64,000 bases of DNA, from contig NC_059289.1 in the NCBI RefSeq assembly GCF_017591435.1, positions 20,990,806-21,054,805 of the forward strand, given 5' to 3'. The stretch comes from Portunus trituberculatus (taxonomy: Eukaryota > Arthropoda > Malacostraca > Decapoda > Portunidae). Below, in pieces: positions 51,669 through 61,636 of the stretch (position 1 is its first letter; each line of letters opens with the position of its first letter). The notes beneath the pieces are model-generated. The model was given only the letters and a program-made list of their open reading frames with translations, ran no database searches and was not told the origin of the DNA. The position numbers and the translations under genes were made by a program.

Positions 51669-52158
51669 GTGTTTCGTGACTTTCATTGGTATCGCATAGC
51701 AGTGGTAGAGCAGGAAACCAGGTAGAAAGGCGTGTTCACCGATAGCACTTATCTCTATTTTTTGTACATAGGCAGGTGTGTAATAAGTGTTATCCAAGTG
51801 TTGGGATCATCATATGTTCATGCGAACCCTCAATCCCCTCACTTCGCGGATAATTTTTCTCGCTAGTTAGAATCGGCCATTTTAACTAGTCTCTCAGACT
51901 AATCCGCCTCCTTGTCAATAACAAGTCTCAGTACAATTCGCTCCTCACTCTCAAGTCTCGTAACTAGAGTAATCCGGATCCCTCTTAATGCCGTAACTCT
52001 CTAGTTTACCCCTCATTAGTGATTGTACTCATAAGTGTTTACTTAAGTATAATCTAGGTAATTTCAAGGTTGCCTTTATTATCACTCTGCCAAGTTCCTC
52101 ACTTAAGTAATTCGCTTATCATTTTTTTTTTTTTGTTGTGGTTTAACATCTATTTAAT
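51669..52158 (+). other. Leader of the Gypsy-class element; no gene seen
   Basis: Non-coding sequence between the hAT right flank and the gag start, with a poly-T run at 52122-52133. The 5' LTR and primer binding site could not be recognised. Confidence 0.45.
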
Positions 52159-53694
52159 ATGGCTTCCGCTCAGTTTAACGTTGAAGATTTTTGTGCCGAC
52201 CCTTCTCTGGAACAACTTAAAGATGCTAATATAAAGAAGGACCAATGGAAGACCATCGCTAAACATTTTGATGTTCCCATCACGTCTCAGATGACTAAAG
52301 AGGTCATTAAGAATGTAGTTGTTGAACATCTAGTGCAAGAAGGTCAGTTGCTAGGAAATGCCATAGAAAAGTTAACTCCCATGTCAGCCTCTACGAGGAC
52401 TATAATACACAGTCCCCAGGAAGAACAGGATAAGAGTAGGATAAGTCAATGGGAAATTGAGAAGCTTAAACTAGAATACCGGATGCATGAAAACAAATGC
52501 AATTACAGGCAGAAAAAGAAGCAAAAGAAATGCAACTACAGGAAAAACAAATGCAACTACAGGCAGATAAAGAAGATAAAGATAAAGAGAGAATTACAGG
52601 AAAGACAAATGCAACTACAGGCAGAAAAGGAAGAGAGAGAATTTCAGTTACAACTTAAAAGGCAGGAGAAAGAGTCAGAAATTCAGGAGTTAGCCCTACG
52701 AAATGACGCTAAGTTTAGAGGGGAAGAAATAGATATAAAGAAACAGTTAACAAGCTTTAATCCTGCTACAGCTGCTCCGCTAGTTCCCCCTTTTGATGAA
52801 TCTGATGTTGACGGGTCATTTCGCGCTTTTGAGAGCATTGCTAATAGGAATAAATGGCCCAAGGATCAGTGGGTGTCTCTCCTTGTCCCTAAGCTAGTAG
52901 GAAAAGCTTATAGGGTATACAACGGCCTTAGTGATGAGGTAGAATATGAAGAGATCAAAGGTAACATTCTAGACGCCTACTCTATCACTTCTGATGGATA
53001 CAGACAACAGTTCCGAAAGTATGTAAAACCAGACTCTCACACCTATGTTGAATTTGCTAGTGAGAAACTAAGACAATTTAAAAAATGGTTAGCCGACCTT
53101 AACATTACCACCATTTCGGAGTTGCTCAATCTAATGGTCCTGGAAGAATGGAAGAACAAGTTACCTTTTAATATTCTGAGGCATGTGGAAGAACGGGGAG
53201 AGAGTGATCTTATGTCTGCCGCTAAAGTGGCTGATGCGTTTGCTTTGTTGATGGGATCCCTGGGTAGTAGAGGTCGTGGCTCACTGTCTAATGTTAGGTC
53301 CTCCTTTGGGGAAGGTTTTGGGGGCGCGGGTGGTAAGCCAACCGGATTCTCGCCAAATGCATATAATTCCCCCTGGTGTACATACTGTAAGAAGCCAGGT
53401 CACACGATCCAGAAATGTAGACACCCAAATTGCAAGGGCTCTCAACGTCAATTTTCTTTTGTGTCCCCTAGACCTAACACATTTGAGAACAAGAAACCAG
53501 TGGCCCTAGCTAACCCTGTCAACTCGCCTCTAGAACTTTATGACTCGTACATGTATCAAGGTAAAGTGTCCCTGACTGATGGTAAAGACAAGGCAATAAA
53601 TATCAAGGTTCTGCGTGATACAGGTGCTGCCCAATCCATCTTAAGGGAAGATGTCATCCCTAACATCAAACAGGCTTTCACTGGGAGAAGGTGA
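52159..53694 (+). CDS. Gypsy-class Gag with CCHC knuckle and protease start
   Basis: 511 codons. The N-terminal part is helical; residues about 95-180 are a highly charged K/Q/E coiled coil with a local repeat of CNYR-x-K (three times, about 112-137). The capsid-like core (about 215-380) includes WPKDQWVSLLVPKLVGKAY and an SEKLRQFKKW-type block. The zinc knuckle CTYCKKPGHTIQKC (C-x2-C-x4-H-x4-C) sits near 405-418 and the retropepsin motif LRDTGAAQSIL near 485-495. The frame then leaves protease at about 53690, and the next frame continues it. Gag forms the particle and binds RNA; protease cleaves the polyprotein (family knowledge). Starts at the ATG after a long leader. Confidence 0.85.
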   Translation: MASAQFNVEDFCADPSLEQLKDANIKKDQWKTIAKHFDVPITSQMTKEVIKNVVVEHLVQEGQLLGNAIEKLTPMSASTRTIIHSPQEEQDKSRISQWEIEKLKLEYRMHENKCNYRQKKKQKKCNYRKNKCNYRQIKKIKIKRELQERQMQLQAEKEEREFQLQLKRQEKESEIQELALRNDAKFRGEEIDIKKQLTSFNPATAAPLVPPFDESDVDGSFRAFESIANRNKWPKDQWVSLLVPKLVGKAYRVYNGLSDEVEYEEIKGNILDAYSITSDGYRQQFRKYVKPDSHTYVEFASEKLRQFKKWLADLNITTISELLNLMVLEEWKNKLPFNILRHVEERGESDLMSAAKVADAFALLMGSLGSRGRGSLSNVRSSFGEGFGGAGGKPTGFSPNAYNSPWCTYCKKPGHTIQKCRHPNCKGSQRQFSFVSPRPNTFENKKPVALANPVNSPLELYDSYMYQGKVSLTDGKDKAINIKVLRDTGAAQSILREDVIPNIKQAFTGRR

Positions 53695-54242
53695 TCCTTA
53701 CAGGTCTCGAATCACAGCTCTCCTATCCTTTGGCTAATATTAGCTTACAGTGCCCGTTCATTTCAGGAGAGGTTGAGGTAGCCATTAAACCTGGTGAACT
53801 GCCAGTACCAGGGGTACATCTTGTACTGGGTAATGATCTTGCGGGTAACTTGGCTGTTCCAAACTTAATTGTTCTTGATTCTCCCTTAACAGAAAGTCCC
53901 ACTAAGACCCTGGACGAAACATCCCCTCACTTCTTCCCAGTGTGTGCAGTCACCAGGTCTCAGTCCAAGTCCCCTGCCCTTTCATCACCTCCTCCACCAA
54001 TGATTGCCTCTACTGACAACTTGTACAATAACATCATTTCAAAGGAGAATTTGATTAATGCTCAGGAACAGGATCTCACTTTGGCTAAGATCAGACATGT
54101 TGCCAGTGAGACAAAGGATATGTCTAAATTGCCTTGTTTTTATTATCAGGAAGGAGTCCTGATGCGTGCCTACAGACCTCCTGAACTGAAACAACTAGAC
54201 ACCTGGTCAGAAACACATCAAGTTGTCATCCCTTGTCTGTAA
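53691..54242 (+). pseudogene. Gypsy-class protease end and pre-integrase region
   Basis: The early part (GEVEVAIKPGELPVPGVHLV, LGNDLAGNLAV) is the C-terminal half of retropepsin with its LGND end block, in a different frame from the DTG half, so a frameshift at about 53685 splits the protease. It is followed by a Ser/Pro-rich linker (SQSKSPALSSPPPPM) and the region before the integrase zinc finger (FYYQEGVLMRAY). It ends at a frameshift at 54240. The frameshift could be programmed or a lesion; no slippery site was obvious. Confidence 0.75.
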
Positions 54243-55290
54243 GACCAGCCATTATAGAACTAGCTCATGATGGATTGTCAGGTCATCTAGGCATCCAAAA
54301 AACCTACAAGAAGGCTCTTCAACATTTTTTTGGCCAGGAATGAAAAAGGATGTGTCACACTATGTAAAACATGTCACATATGTCAAAGTTGTGGGTAAGC
54401 CTAACGAACGCCTTGTGCCAGCTCCTCTGACGCCTATTCCAGTTCAGACGGAGCCCTTCGAAAAGATCATTCTAGACTGCGTAGGGCCCTTACCCAAAAC
54501 CAAACGAGGGAATCAGTATTTGTTAACCCTCATGGATCCCACTACCAGGTACCCTGAAGCATTCCCTCTTAAGAACATCACATCAAAGACCATTGTAAAA
54601 CATCTAATACATTTTTTCACCTCGGTAGGAATTCCAAAACAAATTCAGTCTGACAAGGGTAGCAATTTCACTAGCCATTTTTTCCAACAGATAGTGAATG
54701 AGCTAAACATCGACCATGTTACCTCCTCGGCTTACCACCCCAATCCCAAGGCTGTCTGGAGCGGTTTCACCAAACATTAAAATCCATGATGAAGAAGTAT
54801 TGCTTGGAGCATCAAGGAGACTGGGATGAAAGTATTTCTTTCCTTCTCTTCGCTTTAAGAGAATCTCCTCAAGATTCTTTAGGTTACTCCCTTTTGAATT
54901 ACTCTATGGTAGACAGATCAGGGGGCCTCTCAAAATATTAAAGGATCAATGGTTTACTCAAAATACTCCTTCAAGCCCCAGTGTGTCTGACTACATCAGT
55001 AACCTTAAGAATAAAATCAGTGAAGTCAGATCTTTTGCTAAATCAAACTTCCTCAAATCTCAAACTAAAATGCAACAGAATTCTCTTCCCAAATCTGTCA
55101 TGAGAAGTTTCAAACCAGGAGACAAGGTTTTACTTTTTCTCCCCACTCCAGGCAATGCTCTTCACAGTAAGTTCATGGGACCTTATGTTGTGGCTAAAAA
55201 ACTAAGTCCATTAAATTATGTGGTCCACACTCCTGACCGTCGTAAGGATTCCCAACTAGTTCATATTAATCTAATGAAACCTTACCACTC
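54243..55290 (+). pseudogene. Gypsy-class integrase, broken into three frames
   Basis: The zinc-binding part is at about 54245-54400 (LAHDGLSGHLGIQKTYKKAL; the two His are there, the following Cys pair is degraded and out of frame). The catalytic core is at 54340-54780 (KIILDCVGPLPKTKRGNQYL with Asp, IQSDKGSNFTSHFFQQ with the second Asp). The catalytic Glu is coded in another frame after a shift near 54745. The C-terminal part continues at 54983-55280 (FKPGDKVLLFLPTPG, LNYVVHTPDRRKDSQLVHIN, LMKPYH). No chromodomain was recognised. Confidence 0.8.
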
Positions 55291-57007
55291 CAGAGAACCA
55301 GAGGACTTGTCTCGCACTGTACCTGTATGTCTAGTAGGGAAGGAGTCTGGTCCTGTGCCCCCTGAGGAAGAGTCCGACATCGAATTCCTCTTCTCGTCAC
55401 CTAAAGGACGCCCCTCAAACAGCCAAATCATGTCCAACCTTGATGAGGTGTTTCTTTCCTTAACACCTTCACAACAGTCTGATCTTAAAAAATTATTGCT
55501 AGACTTTTCTGAAATCACAGGTGACCTTCCAGGAGTTTGTAATACTATCCAACATGACATAACATTAATATCTAATGACATCAAGCCTATAAGACAACCA
55601 GCCTATCGCATTTCACCCATTAAAAGAGACTTGATGAAAAAAGAGGTAGACTATCTGCTCTGTCATCACCTTGCAGAACCTAGTATATCTCCCTGGGCTT
55701 CTCCCTGCCTGTTAACATCTAAGCCAGATGGTAGTAGTCGATTTTGCACCGACTACAGGAAATTAAATAAAGTGACGGTGCCAGACTCCTACCCATTGCC
55801 CTTGATAGAGGACCTTATAGATAGTATAGTAGCCAAATTTGTAACCACTATAGACTTACTTAAAGGTTACTACCAGATTCCCCTCTCGGACGAGGCCCAA
55901 ATAATATCCGCCTTCATCACCCCCTTCGGACTATACCAATACACAGTGATGCCCTTTGGCTTGTCTAATGCTCCCGCCACCTTCCAGAGGGCTATAAATT
56001 ACATCACTCAAGACTTGGAGGGAACATCTGCATATCTGGACGACCTGGTGGTGACTGCAGACGACTGGGCGACACATCTGACCCGTCTTCGGAGGCTGAT
56101 GGGTCGGTTGCAGGAAGCCGGGCTTACAATCAACCTGGCCAAGTCCACCTTCGGGAAGTCTACGGTGGTCTACCTGGGACATGTGGTGGGGAACGGCAAG
56201 GTTCACCTCAAGAGAGCTAACGTGGAGGCCATCCTTGGCTTCCCTGTTCCTACCACCAAGAAAGCTCTCATGAGGTTCTTGGGGATGGCTGGTTTTTACA
56301 GACGCTTCTGTAAGGACTTCTCCACCCTGGCCGCCCCCCTGACGGACCTTCTCAGCACTTCTGTCCCCTTCCACTGGACCCCGACCTGTGACCAAGCCTT
56401 CCAACTCCTCAAGGCGTTTCTCTCCTCGGAACCAGTGGTCTGGACGCCGGATCACTCCCGCCCCTTCCCTCTACAAGTGACCATATCAAGGGGGTGGACA
56501 ACATCATCGCCGACGCCTTATCAAGATCTCCCGTCTCACCTCCTTCATGAGCCCATTACGGAGGTCTTAGGGGAGGAAATGTTACGCCCGCCCGTAACAT
56601 GCATTACTACCATCACCTCCTCCGCTTGTTACCTCGTTCGCCACCTCTCCGCCTCCCCTTCCACGTCACCGTCTCATGAACCTTCCACGCCACCGTCTCG
56701 TGAACCTTCCACGCCACCGTCTCGTGAACCTTCCACGTCACCGTTTCATGAAGCCCCGCTACTGTCCCGAAGTTGGATTCACGCGGCCCCTTTCGACTCA
56801 ACCGAAAGTGTTGAGCCAGCTCTTAGCTTTCTGGATTGGCAGTTGAGATCCAAGCCTCAACCAGTGAACACAACGCCTCTTGGGTCTACCGTGGGATCAA
56901 CCATCACCCAGCATTTCACCACTGCGACACCGCATAAGTATCACTTCCCCTCGTCCGTGTTTTCCACATTGCCTCTATATAGGATTAGGATTATTGTTAG
57001 GTATTAA
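54983..57007 (+). CDS. Integrase C terminus and Gypsy-class RT; RNase H deleted; reads into LTR
   Basis: 674 codons. Residues 1-110 are the integrase C-terminal domain. RT at about 185-500: ISPWASPCLLTSKPDGSSRF, TDYRKLNKVTVPDSYPLPLI, TTIDLLKGYYQIPLSDEAQ, PFGLSNAPATFQR, the catalytic AYLDDLVV (about residue 350), YLGHVVGNGKV, FLGMAGFYRRFCKDF and the FHWT block. After PFPLQV the sequence jumps to the last part of RNase H: a VDNIIADALSRSP-like ending is coded in the next frame at 56480-56540. The RNase H core, with its catalytic residues, is thus deleted. From about residue 533 the frame runs through the 3' LTR and is not protein. The RT itself has no visible lesion. Confidence 0.85.
   Translation: MSDYISNLKNKISEVRSFAKSNFLKSQTKMQQNSLPKSVMRSFKPGDKVLLFLPTPGNALHSKFMGPYVVAKKLSPLNYVVHTPDRRKDSQLVHINLMKPYHSREPEDLSRTVPVCLVGKESGPVPPEEESDIEFLFSSPKGRPSNSQIMSNLDEVFLSLTPSQQSDLKKLLLDFSEITGDLPGVCNTIQHDITLISNDIKPIRQPAYRISPIKRDLMKKEVDYLLCHHLAEPSISPWASPCLLTSKPDGSSRFCTDYRKLNKVTVPDSYPLPLIEDLIDSIVAKFVTTIDLLKGYYQIPLSDEAQIISAFITPFGLYQYTVMPFGLSNAPATFQRAINYITQDLEGTSAYLDDLVVTADDWATHLTRLRRLMGRLQEAGLTINLAKSTFGKSTVVYLGHVVGNGKVHLKRANVEAILGFPVPTTKKALMRFLGMAGFYRRFCKDFSTLAAPLTDLLSTSVPFHWTPTCDQAFQLLKAFLSSEPVVWTPDHSRPFPLQVTISRGWTTSSPTPYQDLPSHLLHEPITEVLGEEMLRPPVTCITTITSSACYLVRHLSASPSTSPSHEPSTPPSREPSTPPSREPSTSPFHEAPLLSRSWIHAAPFDSTESVEPALSFLDWQLRSKPQPVNTTPLGSTVGSTITQHFTTATPHKYHFPSSVFSTLPLYRIRIIVRY
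56568..56579 (+). promoter_or_regulatory. Polypurine tract
   Basis: AGGGGAGGAAA immediately before the LTR start TGTTACG: the priming site for plus-strand DNA synthesis in LTR elements. Confidence 0.8.
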
Positions 57008-57261
57008 GTTGGGTTCTTTATTGTTGTATTTATTACTGTGTTATATGTATATGTGTATGTCATTTTCCTGTGTTTCATGTTATATATCTGTGTTTCATGT
57101 TATATCTGTGTCAATATCATTATGGGTTATTAAAATAGCTTTTTAAAGTGACCCCCTTTTGCATTTCCTCACCAGTTGAACCTGCAGTGTTTTTTTTTTT
57201 ATTGTTATTGTTCACCGGCTCTCCGATGCCAATCTTACCAGTTTAACCGGTGAACGTAACA
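56580..57261 (+). repeat. 3' LTR of the Gypsy-class element
   Basis: Starts TGTTACGCCC and ends GTGAACGTAACA, giving the TG..CA ends and a TGTTACG/CGTAACA inverted terminus. 682 bp. It contains four 24-bp tandem units (CCTTCCACG-CACCGTCTC-TGAA) at 56657-56752 and a TATATAGG box at about 56977. The partner 5' LTR is absent. Directly followed by I-like LINE sequence. Confidence 0.82.
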
Positions 57262-57602
57262 GTGGTGTGTGCTGTGTGCTGCACCAAGGGGACACATTCT
57301 GCGTCACTATATCATGGAATGTCCTCTCATTGCTAAATTTAGGCCACAAGGACAGCATGACTTGTACAGCTTCATTGACCATCTCTTAGGCTCAGCCACT
57401 CTCAGGGATATACTCAGAGAATATCCTGTAGGATGTTTAAGCAATAAGGTATGCAATATGTGTATTTATTTATTGAAATACTTGTATTCTTGTTGTGTAT
57501 ACTGTTCAGAGTTAGATTTTTGATACTTTAACCTTAAGTCTTTGCCCAGGGGGTGTTGTAATTATTTATTAATTCAACAATAAATGTATCAATCAATCAA
57601 TC
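57262..57602 (+). mobile_element. I-like LINE 3' end, plus strand
   Basis: Coding tail TTCTGCGTCACTATATC (HYIMECPLIAKFRPQGQHDL, YSFIDHLLG), 3' UTR, then ACAATAAATGTATCAATCAA with four TCAA units. Its left edge is the LTR, so the Gypsy-class element inserted in this LINE or recombined with it. Followed by the short GATC-rich repeat. Confidence 0.8.
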
Positions 57603-57680
57603 AATCCTCTACAGGAGCTGCCGATCCAAAGGCCGGAGCGATCCCGATCCACCTGTAGCATCAACATGAAGATCAAATTC
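57603..57680 (+). repeat. Short GATC-rich repeat, plus orientation
   Basis: AGGAGCTGCCGATCCAAAGG, CACCTGTAGCATCAAC, AAGATCAAATTC. Abuts the TCAA tail of the I-like LINE, in the same relative orientation as at 46610-46684. Confidence 0.6.
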
Positions 57681-57689
57681 ATAATATTA

Positions 57690-60235
57690 GAATTTAGAGG
57701 GACTCTCATGCTTGAATGATGTGGATGAATTGAATGATAAATTTGTTGAGAATGTGAGAAACGCAGCATTCAGCCAGATTGGGTATGTGAGAACGAGTGC
57801 CAGAAAGTATACATGTAAGCCGTGGTGGAACGATGAGGTTAGGGATGCCAGGAGAGAGAGAAAGATATTAAATTGAGTGTGTAGACAGCTGAGAAAGAAG
57901 AGGCATGAGAGTGAAGAGGCAGAAAGTGATTACCAGAATGCATGGACAGCATAATGGTAGCAGCGAGTGACGAAGCGAAAGATAATGAATGGTAGGTGTG
58001 AGAGAAGCGTGATTTATAGTCCCGCAGAGAGAAAGGCGTGGAAGGTGGCAATGAATGGTATAGATTCCTGAGGGGTGAGGGGATGTCTGACCGTGAAAAT
58101 GTGGAGAGGCTCAGGGTGAATGGGACAGTGGTGACAGATAAGGAAGAGATGAAAAAGGTGATCAAAGATTTCTGGGAAGAGATTGGAGGCGTAGGTGAGG
58201 TACTTGATGTAAAAGAAGGGTGTGTGACACTGGAGAGAAAGGACGCGGATGAATTGAATGAAAGAATCAGCAGAGAGGAAGTGGAGAAATATGTGAAAAG
58301 GCAAAAGAATGGTAAGGCAGCAGGGCCGGATGAGATAACATAAGAGATGTACAAAAATGGAGAAGTTCTGATTAATAGGATGACTGAGCTTTTTAACCAG
58401 GTGTGGGAGGAAGAGAGAGTGCCAAGAGTGTGGAATGAATGTAGGGTGACTCGTTACACAAGGGAGGATACAAGAGTAAATATGAGTTGAAAAACTACAG
58501 GCCCATTGCATTAGTGAGTACAATAGGTAAAGTGTTCAATGGTGTGCTGAATGAGAGATTGTGTAAATGGATTGAGCAAACTGGAGTGCTGGGTGAAGAA
58601 CAGAATGGTTTCCGTGTGGATAGGAGAGCTGAAAACAATATATTTGTGGTGAATGAGCTGATTGAGAGGAAAAGGAACGAGGGTAGTAAATTATACTTTG
58701 GTTTTCTGGATATAGAGAAAGCGTATGTCAGGGTGAATAGAAGAATGTTAGGCAGAGTCTTAGAAAAGATTAGACTGAGTTCAAAGATAGTTAGCATAGT
58801 GCAAAGTATGTATGTGGACACGAGGGCTAGATATAGACTAGGGGACAGAAACAGACTGGGTAAAGAGTGAAAGAGGAGTCAGGCAGGGTTGTATTTTGTC
58901 AACAACCCTCTTCAGTTTATATACAGAGGAATTGGCTGCCAGAATGAGAAGGATGAATGATAGGGTATGTGTTCTCTTGTATGCAGATGATGTGGTAATT
59001 ATGACTGAATCAGCAGAGGAGCTCCAAAGTCTCCTGGATGTTGCAGATGGCTATGGAAGAGACTTTGGGGTGAGATTCAGCAGTGAGAAGAGCAAGGTGA
59101 TGGTTGTGAATAGGTCAGATGATGAAAGAAACTTGGTGTGGAGACAAGGAGAAAATGAAGTGCAACAGGCTGAGGAATACAAGTATCTGGGGATGTGGAT
59201 GAGTCCATATGGCTGTGTGAAAGCAAAGAATGAAAAGATGAGCTTGGTGAACCAGTGGGTGGGTCGACTAGGAAGTGCAGCAAGGATGAGAGCCAGCAAG
59301 TATGATGTGCTGCGAGAAGTTTGGAAGAGCGTGGCTGTTCCAAGCATCATGTATGGTATGGATGTGATGACGTGGAATGAAAGTGAATTAGAGAAGCTAG
59401 AAATAGGACAGAACAGAGTAGCAAGAATGGCTCTAAATGCATCTGGGTCTGCAGCAATAGAAGCATTAAGGGGAGACATGGGATGGAGTACCTTCAGAGA
59501 GAGGCATGTGAAAGCAACACTGAGATTCAAGGCTAGGCTAGAACGAATGAATGATGTAAGAATAGTTAGGAAGGTGTTTCTATGGAATGTTAGGAATAGC
59601 AGGTGGGGGGAAGAAGTGTGTCAGGATGGTAGTGAAGAGTGGTCTCGAAACTAGTTGGGCGTTCCAGCGAGTTGAGGAGAAGCATGTTGAGAGTGACTGG
59701 AGCATGATTATTAGAAATGGAGAGGGCCCAGACTGGGATGTAAGGAAGTGGAAGAGTGAGATAGACAGAAGGGTGAAGTGTATTGGACTGAGCGAATAGA
59801 GGAATAGGATGGAAGAAAAAAGTACTCTGGAGTAGTATAGGGAGAAAGAAGCCCCAATGTATGAAAAGTGGTATGATGGCAGCCTGGGGCGGGGTGACCT
59901 CTTCCGAGCTAGGGCACAGTGCATGAATGTGAATGCAAGGAGTTACAGATGGTCAGAGTCCCGCAGCAAAGTGTCAGATGTGTGACTCGGGAGAGGACGA
60001 GACGGTGGAGCATGTGATGCTGGAGTGTGTGAAGTATGCCAGAGACAGGAATGAGATGATGCAAGTGGTGCTGAGGGAATTGGGGGATACCAGGGTGGAG
60101 AACACTGGATGGTGTTGCTGCTGGGACTATGTGGAGACACGAGTGAAAGGATGATAGAAGCTGTCACGGAGTTCCTGGAGAGAATGTGGAGTGCCAGATG
60201 CAGGGATTAGTAGTAGTAAGGATGGTGTCTGGTTT
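57690..60235 (+). mobile_element. LINE of unassigned clade, 5'-truncated, plus strand
   Basis: Linker after the endonuclease, RT, thumb, EALRGDMGW block, C-terminal zinc knuckle and a short 3' end. The endonuclease is absent, so it is 5'-truncated at about 57690. Related to the minus-strand element at 45245-46580. The short GATC-rich repeat follows at 60263. Confidence 0.78.
57720..60154 (+). pseudogene. RT and C-terminal region of unassigned LINE
   Basis: Linker at 57720-57960 (YTCKPWWNDEVRDARRERK, with stops). 58038-58343: NGKAAGPDEIT, ending in TAA. 58487-58870: NYRPIALVSTIGKVFNGVLN, EEQNGFRVDRRAENNIFVVN, YFGFLDIEKAYVRVNRRMLG. 58896-59654: the RT catalytic site LLYADDVVIMTES, YKYLGMWMSPYG, VPSIMYGMDVMTW, IEALRGDMGWSTFRERHVKA. 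59933-60154: CQMCDSGEDETVEHVMLEC, a C-x2-C...H-x4-C knuckle. At least five frame breaks (58345, 58440-58487, 58868, 59655, 59800-59930). All catalytic Asp are present. Confidence 0.8.
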
Positions 60236-60262
60236 AGGTTCTTGCCGCTTTTTTTTTCTTTT

Positions 60263-60350
60263 TATCCCCTACATGAGCTGCCGATACTAAGGCTGCTATG
60301 CACGGGCTCTAACTCTCTAAAGGGATCACTGACCCCCCCTGTATCATGAT
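60263..60350 (+). repeat. Short GATC-rich repeat, diverged
   Basis: TGAGCTGCCGATACTAAGGC, later CCCTGTATCATGATCC. Here it follows the unassigned LINE rather than the I-like LINE, and may be that LINE's own 3' end. Confidence 0.5.
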
Positions 60351-60386
60351 CCTCGCACTCCTACAACACCATACCTCAGGAAGATC

Positions 60387-60995
60387 TTGGGAGTACTGAC
60401 AAGGGTAGGTGTAGCCGAGGCTTGTATTAACGTTGTTATGTCACCGCTGCAACCAGCCTGGAACCCTCACCGTGTCAGTGTTGATATTCATTCACTGCAT
60501 CAGCCTAAGAGGGACTGGCTCCCTCATGTGTTGCAAGACATGTTCATGACTAAATTGTCCAAGTACCCACACGTTCAGGCTATTTATGTTTATTGTAATG
60601 GGTCAATCAATGGCAGCAGGTCTGGATGTGGGCTGTTCATCCGTGACTACATCTCTGCCAGTCTCTACACTGACACTGAGGTTTCCAGGCGGCTCCCTGC
60701 ACCCATGTCTTCCACTAGAGCAGAACTGTATGCTGTACTGGAGGCGCTCCACATTGTGGCGCCTCTCCATAAGAATGTATATTTCTTTATTGACAGTAAG
60801 GCTGCATTGTACGCCCTTCAATCCACCTCCCCCATGGACTGTGATCTAGTTAATAAGTTTCTTGATCTCATCCACGCCCTAGAAGGTGCCGGTGCCAAGG
60901 TCCATTTCATCTGGATACCCTCTCATGTGGGTATCCCGTTAAATTTGAAAAAGATGACCACCTTGCTCAGTGTGCCCTACAAGATGACACAGTAG
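60387..60995 (+). pseudogene. RNase H of I-like LINE, active-site Asp lost
   Basis: AIYVYCNGSINGSRSGCGLF (first motif; the usual Y-T-D-G-S reads Y-C-N-G-S), SSTRAELYAVLEALHIV (Glu), YFFIDSKAALYALQS (Asp), VHFIWIPSHVGIPLN (last motif, His). The change from Asp to Asn removes a metal ligand. The frame then ends in LKKMTTLL after a base change or deletion at about 60950, where relatives read an LNxKxDxLAQ block. RNase H in I-type LINEs removes the RNA template during insertion. Confidence 0.8.
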
Positions 60996-61033
60996 ACCCT
61001 GGCACTGAGCACACTCTGTGCATTAAGGACTTT

Positions 61034-61411
61034 GTGCAAAGTAGCATTAGTGATCAGTTGGAGCTTTGTTGCCATAGGGGCAGTAGCACTAGTCTTCACT
61101 ATGCACGTGTCTCCCAGAGCTGTGCTTACACCTACGGGATACACACTGCATCACATGACAGGGTGGCAATGAGGCTCAGACTAGGCTACAAATACTTTTG
61201 GGAAGTCAGTGCTTCTCCTGGTGTGTGGTGTGTGCTGTGTGCTGCACCAAGGGGACACATTCTGCATCACTATATCATGGAATGTCCTCTCATTGCTAAA
61301 TTTAGGCCACAAGGTCAGCATGACTTGTACAGCCTCATTGACCATCTCCTAGACTCTGCTACCCTCAAGGAAATACTCAGGGAATATCCTCAGTTTGCTC
61401 CCAGACTGTAG
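61034..61411 (+). pseudogene. C-terminal tail of I-like LINE
   Basis: SISDQLELCCHRGSSTSLHY, ARVSQSCAYTYGIHTASHD, MRLRLGYKYFWEVSASPGV, CVLCAAPRGHILHHYIMECP, DLYSLIDHLLDSATLKEIL, ending REYPQFAPRL. The C-x2-C...H-x4-C knuckle (CVLC...HHYIMEC) is intact. It is out of frame with the RNase H upstream (break at about 61000). Confidence 0.8.
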
Positions 61412-61636
61412 GATGTCTTAGGCAATAAGGTGTGCAATATGTGTATTTATTTATTGAAATACTTGTATTCTTGCAGTGTTTACTGTCCAGAGTTATTTTT
61501 GTGATACTTTAACCTTAAGTCCTTGCCCAGGAGGTGGGTGGCAAGGCCCATCCTCCTCCTTTGTTGTAGTTATTTATTAATTCAACAATAAATGTATCAA
61601 TCAATCAATCTGCTTTTTACGCTGGCTAACTGATTT

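Larger units (their letters stand above)
51669..57261 (+). mobile_element. Gypsy-class LTR retrotransposon, integrase before RT, no 5' LTR
   Basis: Gag and protease (52159-about 53860), integrase (about 54240-55280), then RT (about 55440-56480), polypurine tract and a 3' LTR (56580-57261). No copy of the LTR lies upstream: 51669-52158 is a non-coding leader that does not resemble the 3' LTR, and directly left of it is the hAT-like element. RT motifs are Gypsy-type (PFGLSNAPATFQR, YLDDL), but the integrase comes first, as in Copia. That arrangement is known for the Gmr1-like group. Multiple frameshifts and a deleted RNase H make it inactive. No envelope gene is seen. Confidence 0.85.
60360..61612 (+). 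mobile_element. I-like LINE 3' portion, plus strand
   Basis: End of RT, RNase H, C-terminal tail, 3' UTR and (TCAA)n tail (61597-61610). 5'-truncated. The most complete 3' half of this family in the window; used as a reference for the copies at 46685 and 61691. Confidence 0.82.

Noticed and set aside
54983..57007. Envelope or extra protein in the C-terminal 140 codons of the RT frame
   Set aside because: From about 56580 this frame lies in the LTR and reflects its 24-bp repeats.
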